In this document: one piece after another, positions 17,206 through 24,839 of the stretch
Numbering within the stretch: the stretch's first letter is position 1
Layout: each line of letters begins with the position of its first letter
Notes under the pieces: model-generated
The model's database searches: none
What the model was told of the DNA's origin: nothing
Seen by the model: only the letters and a program-made list of their open reading frames with translations
Translations under genes and position numbers: made by a program
Origin: Magnetospira sp.
Lineage (GTDB): Bacteria; Pseudomonadota; Alphaproteobacteria; Rhodospirillales; Magnetospiraceae
NCBI GenBank assembly: GCA_028282245.1
Contig: JANQIL010000076.1
Coordinates: forward strand, 1-42,125
Direction: 5' to 3'
Length of the DNA: 42,125 bases

Positions 17206-17894
17206 CGGCCGATCCCCGGGCCGATCAGCACGGTGGAGAAATAGGGCACCTCGTCGTCCTCCACCCGCGCCAACGGCAGGATTCGGCTGTTCTGGAGTCC
17301 GGCCCGCTCCACGTAGATCGCGTCATCCAGGCGTCCAAGCCGGTCGAGCACCCGAACCAGCTTGCCGAGGTGACGTCCGACCTTCATTACCGCCGCCGCC
17401 TCGATCCCGTCGAGGCGCGCCCGCAGGGTTTCCTCGGACAGTGTCGCGGTGAGCACGATCAGGCTGTCGTCGCGTGATGTGAGTGGTACCCCGGCCTCGG
17501 CCGCGCAGGCGGTCGGGGCGCAGACCCCGGGCACCACCTCGATCGGGAACCGCCCGGCCAGACGCGTCATGAGGTATTGGAACGAGCCGTAAAACAGCGG
17601 GTCGCCGACGCAGAGCACCGCCACGTCGCGCTCCGCCGCCAGGTGCTCGGCCAGGGTTTCCGCGTGGCGGTCGTAGTCGGCGTCGGCCCGGCCGTCGGGG
17701 TCGAACGGCAGCCGCATCGCCACCTCGACGCGGCGTGGAGGAATGTGGGGCGCGGCGATCCGGCGCGCCAGGCTGTCGCCCTCCAGTGACGCCGGATAGG
17801 CGATCACCGGAACCTTTTGAAGGATGCGCAGTGCCTTGACGGTGATCAGCCCGGGATCGCCGGGGCCGGTGCCAAGTCCGTACAGGGTGGTCAT
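17202..17894 (-). CDS. cobI: precorrin-2 C20-methyltransferase
   Basis: SAM-dependent methylation of (cobalt-)precorrin-2 at C-20 (CobI/CbiL); 230 residues. Signatures: YGLGTGPGDPGLITVKALR (about 5-23), VAYPAS-type loop as PVIAYPASLEGDS, AVLCVGDPLFYGSFQYLM (about 96-113) and VVPGVCAPTACAA. ATG 17894 overlaps the cobL stop as ATGA, and its own stop overlaps the cbiG-cobJ start in the same way. Close to the average length for the family. Confidence 0.95.
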   Translation of the reverse strand: MTTLYGLGTGPGDPGLITVKALRILQKVPVIAYPASLEGDSLARRIAAPHIPPRRVEVAMRLPFDPDGRADADYDRHAETLAEHLAAERDVAVLCVGDPLFYGSFQYLMTRLAGRFPIEVVPGVCAPTACAAEAGVPLTSRDDSLIVLTATLSEETLRARLDGIEAAAVMKVGRHLGKLVRVLDRLGRLDDAIYVERAGLQNSRILPLARVEDDEVPYFSTVLIGPGIGR

Positions 17895-19111
17895 GAATGA
17901 TCCGCGAGGGTGAGTCGGAGCTGGGTGACGGTGCGCAACGGAGCGAATCCCGCCCGCTCGCCGACCGGCGCCGCGCGGGCCACCGACAGGCGGAGCAGAT
18001 CGCCGCCGTGGCGCGCCCGGAAGTCGAGCAGCCGGCGTTCGGCGTCCAGGGTCACCGCGTTGGCGACCAGCCGCCCGCCGGGTTCGAGCGCGGCCAGGCA
18101 CGCCTCCAGAAGACCGTCGGCGGAAACCCCGCCGCCGACGAACACCGCGTCGGGCGGTCCGCCGAGCGTGTCCAGCACGGCCGGCGCGTGACCGGTCACC
18201 ACCTCCAGTTCCGGCACCCCGAGCGCGGCGGCGTTGTGGCGGATGCGGGCCGTCCGCGCCGGGTCGCGCTCCACCGCGACGGCCCGCGCGCCAGGCGCCG
18301 CGCGCAGCCACTCGATGGCCACCGATCCGGACCCGGCGCCGACATCCCAGAGCGTCTCGCCGGGCTTCGGGGCCAGGGCGGCGATGGTCGCGGCGCGCAC
18401 CTCGCGCTTGGTGATCTGGCCGTCGTGGTCGAAGACATCGTCCGGCAGGCCCGGCGCCAGGGACAGCGGGACGGTCCCGCGATCGGCACGGCAGGTCACC
18501 GCGACGATGTTGAGATCGGCGCCGGCCGGTTCGCGCCAGGCGTCGGCGGTGCCATCGATCCGCCGCTCTCGCGCGCCGCCCAGGTGCTCGAACACGACCA
18601 GGGAACTGGCGCCCCAGCCGTCGCCCGCCAGAAGCCCGGCGAGGCGGGCCGGGGTGCGCGCGTTCTCGGACAGCACCAGGAGCCGCGCTCCGGGCGCCAG
18701 GTGACGGCGCACCGACTCCAGGGGCCGTCCGTGCAGGCTGACCGCCGCCACCTCCTGCAACGGCCAGGCGAGACGCGCGGCGGCGAGGCTGACGGACCCC
18801 GGCGCCGGCAGGATGCGCATTTCCGACGGGGCCACGTGGCGGGCCAGGATGGCGCCGATTCCGAACCATTGCGGATCGCCGGTCGCCAGGACCACCACCC
18901 GGCGGTCGCGCCGCGCCAGCAGGGCATCGAGCGTTTCCCGGTAGCCGTCGGCCCAGGACAGGCGCTCGGCCGGGCCGTCGCCGATCATCGCCAGATGCCG
19001 CGCGCCGCCGACCAGTACCTCGGCGTTGGCGATCAGGTCGCGGGCCGCCGCCGACAGGCCGTCCGGACCGTCGTCACCGAGGCCGATGACGTGCAGCCAG
19101 ATATCGCTCAT
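17891..19111 (-). CDS. cobL: precorrin-6Y C5,15-methyltransferase (decarboxylating), CbiE-CbiT fusion
   Basis: Bifunctional CobL, 406 residues: an N-terminal CbiE-like methyltransferase (about 1-200; VIGLGDDGPDGLSAAARDL, LATGDPQWFGIGAIL) and a C-terminal CbiT-like class I methyltransferase/decarboxylase (about 210-406; SAM site LWDVGAGSGSVAIEWLR). It methylates C-5 and C-15 and removes the C-12 acetate carboxyl. The start ATG 19111 overlaps the cobH stop. The fused form is the usual arrangement in alphaproteobacteria. Confidence 0.95.
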   Translation of the reverse strand: MSDIWLHVIGLGDDGPDGLSAAARDLIANAEVLVGGARHLAMIGDGPAERLSWADGYRETLDALLARRDRRVVVLATGDPQWFGIGAILARHVAPSEMRILPAPGSVSLAAARLAWPLQEVAAVSLHGRPLESVRRHLAPGARLLVLSENARTPARLAGLLAGDGWGASSLVVFEHLGGARERRIDGTADAWREPAGADLNIVAVTCRADRGTVPLSLAPGLPDDVFDHDGQITKREVRAATIAALAPKPGETLWDVGAGSGSVAIEWLRAAPGARAVAVERDPARTARIRHNAAALGVPELEVVTGHAPAVLDTLGGPPDAVFVGGGVSADGLLEACLAALEPGGRLVANAVTLDAERRLLDFRARHGGDLLRLSVARAAPVGERAGFAPLRTVTQLRLTLADHS

Positions 19112-19752
19112 GACCCGGCCGCCGCCGCCAGGGCGTTGACCGCCGCCGCCGCCAGGGCGCTGCCGCCGGCGCGCCCGCGCAGGGTCAGGTAGGGGATGCC
19201 GTCGGCATGGTCGATCAGCGCCTGCTTCGATTCGGCGGCGCCAACCAGACCGACCGGAAAACCGACGATCAGGGCCGGACGCGGCGCTCCGTCGGCGAGG
19301 CGTTCGAGCAGCCGGAACAGGGCGGTGGGCGCGTTGCCGATGGCGACCACGGCGCCCGCCAGATCGTCGTCCCACAGGTCCACCGAGGCGGCGCTACGGG
19401 TGGTGCCGTGGCGCGCCGCGATGTCGGGAACCCGTGGATCGGACAGCCGGCAGACCACCCGGTTGGCGGCCGGCAGGCGGCGCCGGATGATGCCATGGAC
19501 GACCATCTCGACGTCGGTCAGGATGGCCGCTCCGGTGGCCAGCGCGGCCCGCCCGGTCGTCACCGCGTCGGGGGAGATCACCAGATCGGCCACCACTTCC
19601 GGCCGCCCACAGGCATGAACCAGACGCAACGCCAGGTCCGCCGCGTCGTCGGCGATCCCGCCGAGGTCGGCCTCGGCGCGGGCAATCGCGAACGATTGCG
19701 CGTAGATCGCCTCCGGATCGCGCAGATAGTCGAACCGACTCTCAGGAGTCAT
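19108..19752 (-). CDS. cobH: precorrin-8X methylmutase
   Basis: Moves a methyl group from C-11 to C-12 to give (hydrogeno)cobyrinate; 214 residues, normal for CobH/CbiC. Diagnostic blocks: YLRDPEAIYAQSFAIAR (about 8-24), the active-site histidine in EMVVHGIIRRRL (about 79-90), IGNAPTALFRLLE and IVGFPVGLVGAAESK. ATG 19752 lies inside the end of cbiX (11-bp overlap), with the His-rich tail of cbiX immediately before it. The frame is open further upstream (to 19833) only because the antisense-like His repeats lack stops. Confidence 0.95.
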   Translation of the reverse strand: MTPESRFDYLRDPEAIYAQSFAIARAEADLGGIADDAADLALRLVHACGRPEVVADLVISPDAVTTGRAALATGAAILTDVEMVVHGIIRRRLPAANRVVCRLSDPRVPDIAARHGTTRSAASVDLWDDDLAGAVVAIGNAPTALFRLLERLADGAPRPALIVGFPVGLVGAAESKQALIDHADGIPYLTLRGRAGGSALAAAAVNALAAAAGS

Positions 19753-20689
19753 GGGCCGGATGGTCGTGGCCATGGTGGTGGTCATGGCCGTGATGGTGAT
19801 GATGGTCGTGATCGGTGCCAACGCCACGCACATGGTGATGGTGACCGGCCTGCGGCATGCCGACCTCGGCCTCGCGGCCGATAATCTGTTCCCGATACTT
19901 GCAGAGTTGGCAGTTCATCAGGTTGGCGCCGGTTTCCATCTCGACCAGCCGGTCGAGGAAGGTCTCGATGACCAGCGGATGATCGTTCAGGTACGGCGCC
20001 TTGACGAACTCGATCTCCGGATGCGCCGCCGCCGCCTCGTCGGTCCACTGATAGATGCGCTTGACCAGGCGGCCGGTGAACAGGAAGTAGGGGAACACCA
20101 CGATCCGCTTGTAGCCAAGCCGCGCCGCGTGGGCGAGGCCGGCGTCGACCAGCGGGAACGCGACCCCGGAATAAGACACCTCGCACCAGCCGAATCCCAT
20201 GCCCTCCCAGAGCATCCGGGCGACCTTGGAGATATTGGAGTTGGCGTCCGGGTCGTTGGTGCCGCGTCCGACCACCATCAGCAGGGTGTCGGATTTGGGG
20301 ATTCGGTCGTCGAGGGCCGCATCGATCCGCTCGGCCGAGGCGGCGAGCAGCCGCGCGTCGATCGCCAGCTCGCGCCCGAACCGCACGTCCAGATGCGGAT
20401 AGGTGGCGGCGAATTCGTTGACCTCGCTGGGCAGGTCGTTCTTCACGTGACCGGCCGCGAACAGCATGCCGGGCAGGCAGAGGATGCGCTCGGCGCCCCG
20501 CTCGCGCAGCTTGTCCAGACCGCTGCGGATCACCGGGCGGGCGAATTCGAGGAATCCGCTCTCCACGTCCAGGTCGGGCAGGCGGGCCCGCAGATGCACG
20601 GAAAGCTGCTCGAACTCGGTCACCGCCTCGTCATCGCGGCTGCCGTGTCCACAGATCATGACGGCGGTCTTGGGGGGGAAATCAAACAT
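19742..20689 (-). CDS. cbiX: sirohydrochlorin cobaltochelatase, CbiX long form with His-rich tail
   Basis: Inserts Co(II) into sirohydrochlorin, the early cobalt-insertion step; also resembles the NirR/SirB chelatases. 315 residues: two chelatase halves (ICGHGSRDDEAV near residue 13, with PGMLFAAGHVKNDLPSEV near 93; second half with LMVVGRGTNDPDAN near 157), then NCQLCKYREQ (about 260), the Cys-X2-Cys site reported to hold an Fe-S centre in long CbiX proteins. A tail from about 282 is extremely rich in His and Asp, suited to storing or delivering metal. It is first in the cob operon, behind a promoter at 20770-20798, and starts at ATG 20689. Confidence 0.93.
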   Translation of the reverse strand: MFDFPPKTAVMICGHGSRDDEAVTEFEQLSVHLRARLPDLDVESGFLEFARPVIRSGLDKLRERGAERILCLPGMLFAAGHVKNDLPSEVNEFAATYPHLDVRFGRELAIDARLLAASAERIDAALDDRIPKSDTLLMVVGRGTNDPDANSNISKVARMLWEGMGFGWCEVSYSGVAFPLVDAGLAHAARLGYKRIVVFPYFLFTGRLVKRIYQWTDEAAAAHPEIEFVKAPYLNDHPLVIETFLDRLVEMETGANLMNCQLCKYREQIIGREAEVGMPQAGHHHHVRGVGTDHDHHHHHGHDHHHGHDHPAHDS

Positions 20690-20769
20690 TGCCTGGTCGA
20701 TGCCTCCGGGCTGGTGGGAAGGGATGGCCCGCCCGGCTGGTCATTCGCCTCCGGCCCGGCGGGGGCCGC

Positions 20770-20798
20770 ACTATAGGCATTTCGCGGCGCCCTGTGAA
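20770..20798 (-). promoter_or_regulatory. sigma70-type promoter of the cbiX-cobH-L-I-J-M operon
   Basis: Read on the minus strand: -35 TTCACA (20793-20798), a 17-bp spacer, and -10 TATAGT (20770-20775), each one mismatch from consensus. Transcription would begin near 20763, leaving about 74 nt of leader before cbiX. That leader lacks the conserved blocks of a cobalamin riboswitch, unlike the importer operon at 33 kb. Confidence 0.65.
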
Positions 20799-20915
20799 GC
20801 GCCGCGGCGCGGAACATTAGAACAAACCCATGAGCACTATTGCATCGCGAAATGACCCGATCTAGTTTATCGGAGGGAGGGAGTCTTCCGCGAAGGCATG
20901 GGAAGGGTGTGTCGA

Positions 20916-21554
20916 ATGGTTAAGGACCCGGGCGTCATCAAGCCGCCTTATACAATCAAGAAATACGCCAACCGGCGGCTCTACAACACCGCCACCAGCA
21001 GCTACGTGACGCTGGACCACCTCTCGCAGATGGTCAAGGACGGCACGGAATTCGTGGTCTATGACGCCAAGACCGGCGAGGACATCACCCGCTCCGTGCT
21101 CACCCAGATCATCGTCGAGGAGGAGAACAAGGGGCAGCACCTGCTGCCGATCAGCTTCCTGCGCCACCTGATCAGCTTCTATGGCGACTCCCTTCAGGGC
21201 CTGGTGCCGCGCTACCTGGAGCATTCCATGCACGCCTTCGCGCGCAATCAGGAGCAGATGCGGCATTACATGCAGGACACCCTCGACGGCCTGTTCCCGT
21301 TCGGCCAGTTCGAGGAGATGAGCAAGCAGAACATGGCGCTGTTCGAAAACGCCATGCGCATGTTCTCGCCCTTCATGGACCCGGACGGGCGTCCGGGCGG
21401 GCGCGTTCGGATGTCGCCGGGCGGCAACGGCCATGCCTCGCAGGAGGCGCTCGACGCCATGCAGGCGCGCCTGAACCAGATGCAGGAGCAACTCGACGCC
21501 CTGTCCAAGGCTCGGGTTGTCTCGACAGAGCAAGGCGAGGGTGCTGAAAAATAA
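20916..21554 (+). CDS. phaR: polyhydroxyalkanoate synthesis repressor PhaR
   Basis: Regulator that senses PHB granules and represses phasin and PHA genes; 212 residues. The N-terminal DNA-binding region is unmistakable: IKKYANRRLYNTATSSYVTL, followed by EFVVYDAKTGEDITRSVLTQ. The middle (about 100-165) contains the PHB-accumulation region with many Met/Phe/Gln, and a C-terminal coiled-coil-like helix (MQARLNQMQEQLDALSKAR) closes it. I prefer ATG 20916 because GGAAGGG lies about 10 bases upstream; ATG 20898 is an alternative adding six residues. The phaC/phaP genes are not in the window. Divergent from the cob operon. Confidence 0.94.
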   Translation: MVKDPGVIKPPYTIKKYANRRLYNTATSSYVTLDHLSQMVKDGTEFVVYDAKTGEDITRSVLTQIIVEEENKGQHLLPISFLRHLISFYGDSLQGLVPRYLEHSMHAFARNQEQMRHYMQDTLDGLFPFGQFEEMSKQNMALFENAMRMFSPFMDPDGRPGGRVRMSPGGNGHASQEALDAMQARLNQMQEQLDALSKARVVSTEQGEGAEK

Positions 21555-21637
21555 GAAATTTTTCTCTATTTGCACATTCGCTTTGACAAATAGGCGGCAT
21601 TGAGAAAAAACGAACTTCGTAACGAGGGGAAAAAACC

Positions 21638-21657
21638 TTCGGATTGACCGATCCGAA
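21638..21657. promoter_or_regulatory. inverted repeat upstream of the XRE regulator, possible operator
   Basis: Perfect 7-bp inverted repeat TTCGGAT-N6-ATCCGAA, about 48 bp before the regulator start, in an unusually AT-rich 150-bp gap. A further half-like TCGGATT occurs near 21676. XRE proteins often bind such dyads and regulate themselves; this role is inferred. Confidence 0.4.
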
Positions 21658-21704
21658 CATCCCGCTCGTGCGTAGTCGGATTGGGCATAAAAAAACGGGT
21701 GACC

Positions 21705-22082
21705 ATGGGTACGATGGAATCAACGCGATCCCGGTCGACGGAGATCGACCGCTTCGTGGGCAACAGAATCCGCGAGAGGCGGGTCATGCTCGGATTGAGC
21801 CAGCAGCAGATGGCCGACATGATCGGCGTGACCTATCAACAGGCGCACAAGTACGAGCGCGGCATCAACCGGATTTCGGCCGGCCGCCTCTACGAGGTGG
21901 CGCGGGCGCTGAAGGTCCCGGTCGGGTACTTCTACGAGGGTCTGCAGGAGGTCCGGCAGGCGGAGGACCTGTCGTCGCGCCAGCGGATGTGCCTGGAACT
22001 GGCGCGCAACTTCGCGCAGATCGAGAACGAACGTCATCAGGAAGCCCTGAGTCAGTTGGCGCGGGCCCTGGTCCGCGAATAG
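21705..22082 (+). CDS. XRE-family transcriptional regulator
   Basis: DNA-binding protein of 125 residues. The helix-turn-helix lies at about 17-72: IRERRVMLGLSQQQMADMIG for the first helices, VTYQQAHKYERGINRISAG for recognition helix and wing, then LYEVARALKVPVGYFYEGL. The C-terminal tail (about 78-125) is helical with RQRMCLELARNFAQIENE. This layout matches the SinR/PraR-type regulators common in alphaproteobacteria, which control biofilm or symbiosis traits. The start is ATG 21705 (MGTMESTRS); ATG 21714 is close by. A dyad at 21638-21657 may be its operator. Confidence 0.9.
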   Translation: MGTMESTRSRSTEIDRFVGNRIRERRVMLGLSQQQMADMIGVTYQQAHKYERGINRISAGRLYEVARALKVPVGYFYEGLQEVRQAEDLSSRQRMCLELARNFAQIENERHQEALSQLARALVRE

Positions 22083-22410
22083 GATTCTCCGGACGGCGCG
22101 GCCGCTCGGCCGCCGCGCGCCCCCTGGCGCGTGCCGGACGTCCGATCCCGAGACCGATCGGCAAGACCCCGCAAATCGGCTCGCCCTCTTGGACAGCGCG
22201 CGGCCGAACACCGACGCCGCGAAACAAGCGCTGGCCTTGCGCGGGGTTTCATGGGTTTGGCGAAACTCAAGGACTTCCCGCTCCAGTGACGTCGGGCGAG
22301 CGCCCGGGTCCGTTGGCGCGCCGTTCCGCACGCCTTGATCCCGCTCGGCCCGGCGTCCTCCTCCGTCATGCCGATCGCGGCAATCGGTTCGGCGCCGATC
22401 CGAGCGCCGC
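22083..22410. other. gene-free stretch with a GC-rich hairpin
   Basis: No convincing coding sequence is seen in these 328 bases between the convergent XRE and hydroxyacid dehydrogenase genes. A GC-rich hairpin lies near the start (22095-22117). The rest is ordinary GC-rich sequence without tRNA or repeat signatures that I can recognise; a small RNA cannot be excluded. Confidence 0.4.
22095..22117 (+). terminator. GC-rich hairpin after the XRE regulator
   Basis: CGGCCG pairs with CGGCCG across a 2-nt loop, extended by several G-C pairs with one bulge, 13 bp after the regulator stop. No T-run follows, so termination here would be atypical or Rho-assisted. Confidence 0.35.
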
Positions 22411-23397
22411 TCAGAGCATCGATTCGAGAACCCGGTCGGGCGGCGTGTGTCCGTCGATGAAGGTCTTGATGTTGATCATCACCTTCTCGCCCATTTCCAT
22501 CCGCCCCTCGATGGTCGCCGAACTCAGGTGCGGCAACAGGACGGTGTTGTCCATGGTGATCAGCTTCGGGTTGACCGCCGGCTCGTGTTCGAACACGTCG
22601 AGCCCGGCGCCGGCCAGCTCGCCGGCCTCCAGCATGCGGACCAGAGCGTTTTCGTCGATCACCTCGCCGCGCGACGTGTTGACCACGTAGGCGTGCGGCT
22701 TGAGAATCCCCAGGCGCCGCGCCGACAGAAGGTGATAGGTGGCCGGGGTATGCGGGCAATGCACCGAGACCACGTCCATGCGGGCCAGCATCTGGTCCAG
22801 GCTGTCCCAGTAGGTGGCCTCCAACTCGGCCTCGATGTCCGGGTGAACCCGGCGCCGGTTGTGATAGTGAATCCGCAGGCCGAAACCGCGCGCCCGGCGG
22901 GCCACCGCCTGGCCGATGCGGCCCATGCCGACGATCCCCAGGTGCTTGCCCCAGATGCGGTGGCCCAGCATCCAGGTGGGGGACCAACCGTCCCAATCGC
23001 CGCCGCGCATCACCCGTTCACCCTCGGCGAGCCGGCGCGGCACCGCCAGAACCAGGGCCATCGCCATGTCGGCGGTGTCCTCGGTCAACACGTCCGGGGT
23101 ATTGGTCACCGTGATGTTGCGCTGCCGGGCGGTGGCCAGGTCGATGTGGTCGACCCCGGTGCCGTAGTTGGCGATCAGCCGCAGCCTCGGTCCGGCGTGC
23201 GACAGCAGCGCGGAGTCGATGCGGTCGGTGACCGTCGGCACCAGCACGTCGGCTTCCGCGATCGCGGCATTCATCTCGTCGCGCGTGAACGGCCTGTCGT
23301 CGGGATTGAGTCGGGTGTCGAACAGTTCCGTCAGGCGGGTCTCGATCGCATCCGGTAGCTTGCGGGTGACAACGACGAGAGGCTTCGTAACGGACAT
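22411..23397 (-). CDS. D-2-hydroxyacid dehydrogenase (glyoxylate/hydroxypyruvate reductase type)
   Basis: NAD(P)H-dependent reduction of 2-keto acids such as glyoxylate; 328 residues. The nucleotide-binding motif is LGIVGMGRIGQAVARRARGF (about 154-173), the catalytic Arg is in VVNTSRGEVIDENAL (about 236-250), the Glu in LDVFEHEPAVNPKL and the His in LLPHLSSATIEGRMEMG (about 297-313). ANYGTGVDHIDL matches the GyaR/GRHPR branch. ATG 23397 has GGAG eight bases upstream, better than the longer frame to 23427. A weak promoter pair (TGGACA/TATGGC) is visible on minus at 23423-23451. The true substrate is not determinable from sequence. Confidence 0.9.
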   Translation of the reverse strand: MSVTKPLVVVTRKLPDAIETRLTELFDTRLNPDDRPFTRDEMNAAIAEADVLVPTVTDRIDSALLSHAGPRLRLIANYGTGVDHIDLATARQRNITVTNTPDVLTEDTADMAMALVLAVPRRLAEGERVMRGGDWDGWSPTWMLGHRIWGKHLGIVGMGRIGQAVARRARGFGLRIHYHNRRRVHPDIEAELEATYWDSLDQMLARMDVVSVHCPHTPATYHLLSARRLGILKPHAYVVNTSRGEVIDENALVRMLEAGELAGAGLDVFEHEPAVNPKLITMDNTVLLPHLSSATIEGRMEMGEKVMINIKTFIDGHTPPDRVLESML

Positions 23398-23498
23398 GGC
23401 GTGCTCCAATTGATGTGTTTCGGCCATACCAGTCCTGGGCGGGCTTGTCCAGTCCCACCGGCTCGGCGCCGTTGACAGGCCGCGACGGCTGACCGATC

Positions 23499-24008
23499 AT
23501 GCCGCCCATGCAGCGACCTCTCCGCCTGATCCTCGCCGCCCTGTTCGCGTTCACGGCGTCGCCGGCGGCCGGCCTCGACGAGACCCGGGGCACCGGCCTG
23601 CCGCTGCCGCGATTCGTCAGCCTCAGGGCCGGCGAGGTCAACATGCGGACCGGTCCCGGTCTGCGCTATCCGGTGGAGTGGGTGTACCGCCGCCGCACCC
23701 TGCCGGTCGAGGTGATCGCCGAATACGCCACCTGGCGCAAGGTTCGCGACTGGCAGGGCGCCGAGGGCTGGGTCCACCAGTCGATGCTCGACGGGCGGCG
23801 CACGGTGATCGTCACGGGCCAGGTGCGCAATCTGCGCCGGGTGCCGGACGCCGCCGCCGAGCCGGCGGCGCGGGCCGAGCCGGGGGTCATCGCCACGGTT
23901 CGCGAGTGCCCGACCGACGGCGTCTGGTGTCGCGTCGAGGCGGAAGGGATCGAGGGCTGGCTGCGGCGCGACGAGGTGTGGGGGGTCTATCCCCGGGAAA
24001 CCCTATAG
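23499..24008 (+). CDS. secreted SH3-domain protein
   Basis: Exported protein of 169 residues. A signal peptide (about 1-25, LRLILAALFAFTASPAAG) precedes two bacterial SH3-like modules: one with EVNMRTGPGLRYPVEWVYRR, WRKVRDWQGAEGWVH, and a second with GVIATVRECP, WCRVEAEGIEGWL. Such domains bind peptidoglycan or proteins in the periplasm; the family is PF06347-like by its RxGPG and GW pattern. A TTGACA-17-GATCAT promoter at 23472-23500 overlaps the first ATG, so the ATG at 23508 (MQRPLRL) may be the true, leaderless start. Confidence 0.85.
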   Translation: MPPMQRPLRLILAALFAFTASPAAGLDETRGTGLPLPRFVSLRAGEVNMRTGPGLRYPVEWVYRRRTLPVEVIAEYATWRKVRDWQGAEGWVHQSMLDGRRTVIVTGQVRNLRRVPDAAAEPAARAEPGVIATVRECPTDGVWCRVEAEGIEGWLRRDEVWGVYPRETL

Positions 24009-24017
24009 GCCGCGCGG

Positions 24018-24839
24018 TCAAACCGGCGGCGGCGCGCCGCGCTCGTCCAGCATGCGCATGATCATCGAGGCGGTCTGCTCGATCGAGCGATGGGTCACGT
24101 CGATCACCGGCCAGCCGTGGCGCACGAACAGCCGCCGGGCGTCCAGCACCTCGCCGCGCAGCCGCTCCTCGTCGGTGTAGTCGGTCGCCGGGTCCATGCG
24201 CAGGGCGCGCATGCGCGCCGCCCGCACCACGGCGAGGCGCGCCGGATCGATGGTCAGGCCGACCACCAGCGGCCCCGCGACATCGGTCACCTCGTCGGGC
24301 AGCGACACCCCGGGCACCAACGGCACGTTGGCCGCCTTCACGCCCAGCGAGGCCAGGTACATGCAGGTCGGCGTCTTGGTGGCGCGCGACACCCCGACCA
24401 CGATCACGTCGGCGTCCGCCAGATCGCCGGTCGCCGATCCGTCGTCGTGGCCGATCGAGTACTTCATCGCCTCGATGCGCCGGTAGAAGCCCTCGTCGAT
24501 CAGGTCGCGGGCGCTGCTGCGGTAACGGATCGGCGCGTCGAAGGTCTCCGACAGGGTGGTGACCAGCGGTTCGAGAGCGAACACGCAGGGCACGGCGAGA
24601 CGCTCGCAGCCGCCCTCCAGGGCTTCGCGCAGGTCGGTCGCGGCGAGGCTGTGCAGCACGAATCCGCGAGTCTCGCCGACCGCGGCCAGGATGTCCGGAA
24701 GCTGGCCCAGGTGGCGGACCATCTTCCACAACCGACGTTCCACCACCACCCCGTCGAGCTGGGCGATGGAGTTGCGGGCCAGCATCTCGATCAACTCCCC
24801 CGAGGCGTGGGAGACCAGGTGCAGGTGGATGGCGGTCAT
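24018..24839 (-). CDS. ppsR: pyruvate,phosphate dikinase / PEP synthase regulatory protein
   Basis: Bifunctional serine/threonine kinase and Pi-dependent phosphorylase (DUF299 family) that switches PPDK or PEP synthase off and on; 273 residues. The nucleotide-binding P-loop is VVGVSRATKTPTCMYLAS (about 148-165), preceded by family blocks HLVSHASGELIEMLARNS and EAMKYSIGHDDG. The C-terminal SIEQTASMIMRML is also conserved. It overlaps the upstream SDR gene by ATGA, so both come from the promoter at 25636-25664. Which of PPDK or PpsA is the target cannot be decided here. Confidence 0.92.
   Translation of the reverse strand: MTAIHLHLVSHASGELIEMLARNSIAQLDGVVVERRLWKMVRHLGQLPDILAAVGETRGFVLHSLAATDLREALEGGCERLAVPCVFALEPLVTTLSETFDAPIRYRSSARDLIDEGFYRRIEAMKYSIGHDDGSATGDLADADVIVVGVSRATKTPTCMYLASLGVKAANVPLVPGVSLPDEVTDVAGPLVVGLTIDPARLAVVRAARMRALRMDPATDYTDEERLRGEVLDARRLFVRHGWPVIDVTHRSIEQTASMIMRMLDERGAPPPV

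Noticed and set aside
20600-20769. Cobalamin riboswitch in the cob operon leader
   Set aside because: None of the conserved aptamer blocks or a B12 box is present on the minus strand, unlike 33022-33208.
20862-20865. CTAG before phaR as an element end
   Set aside because: Flanking bases do not form a stem of the observed type.
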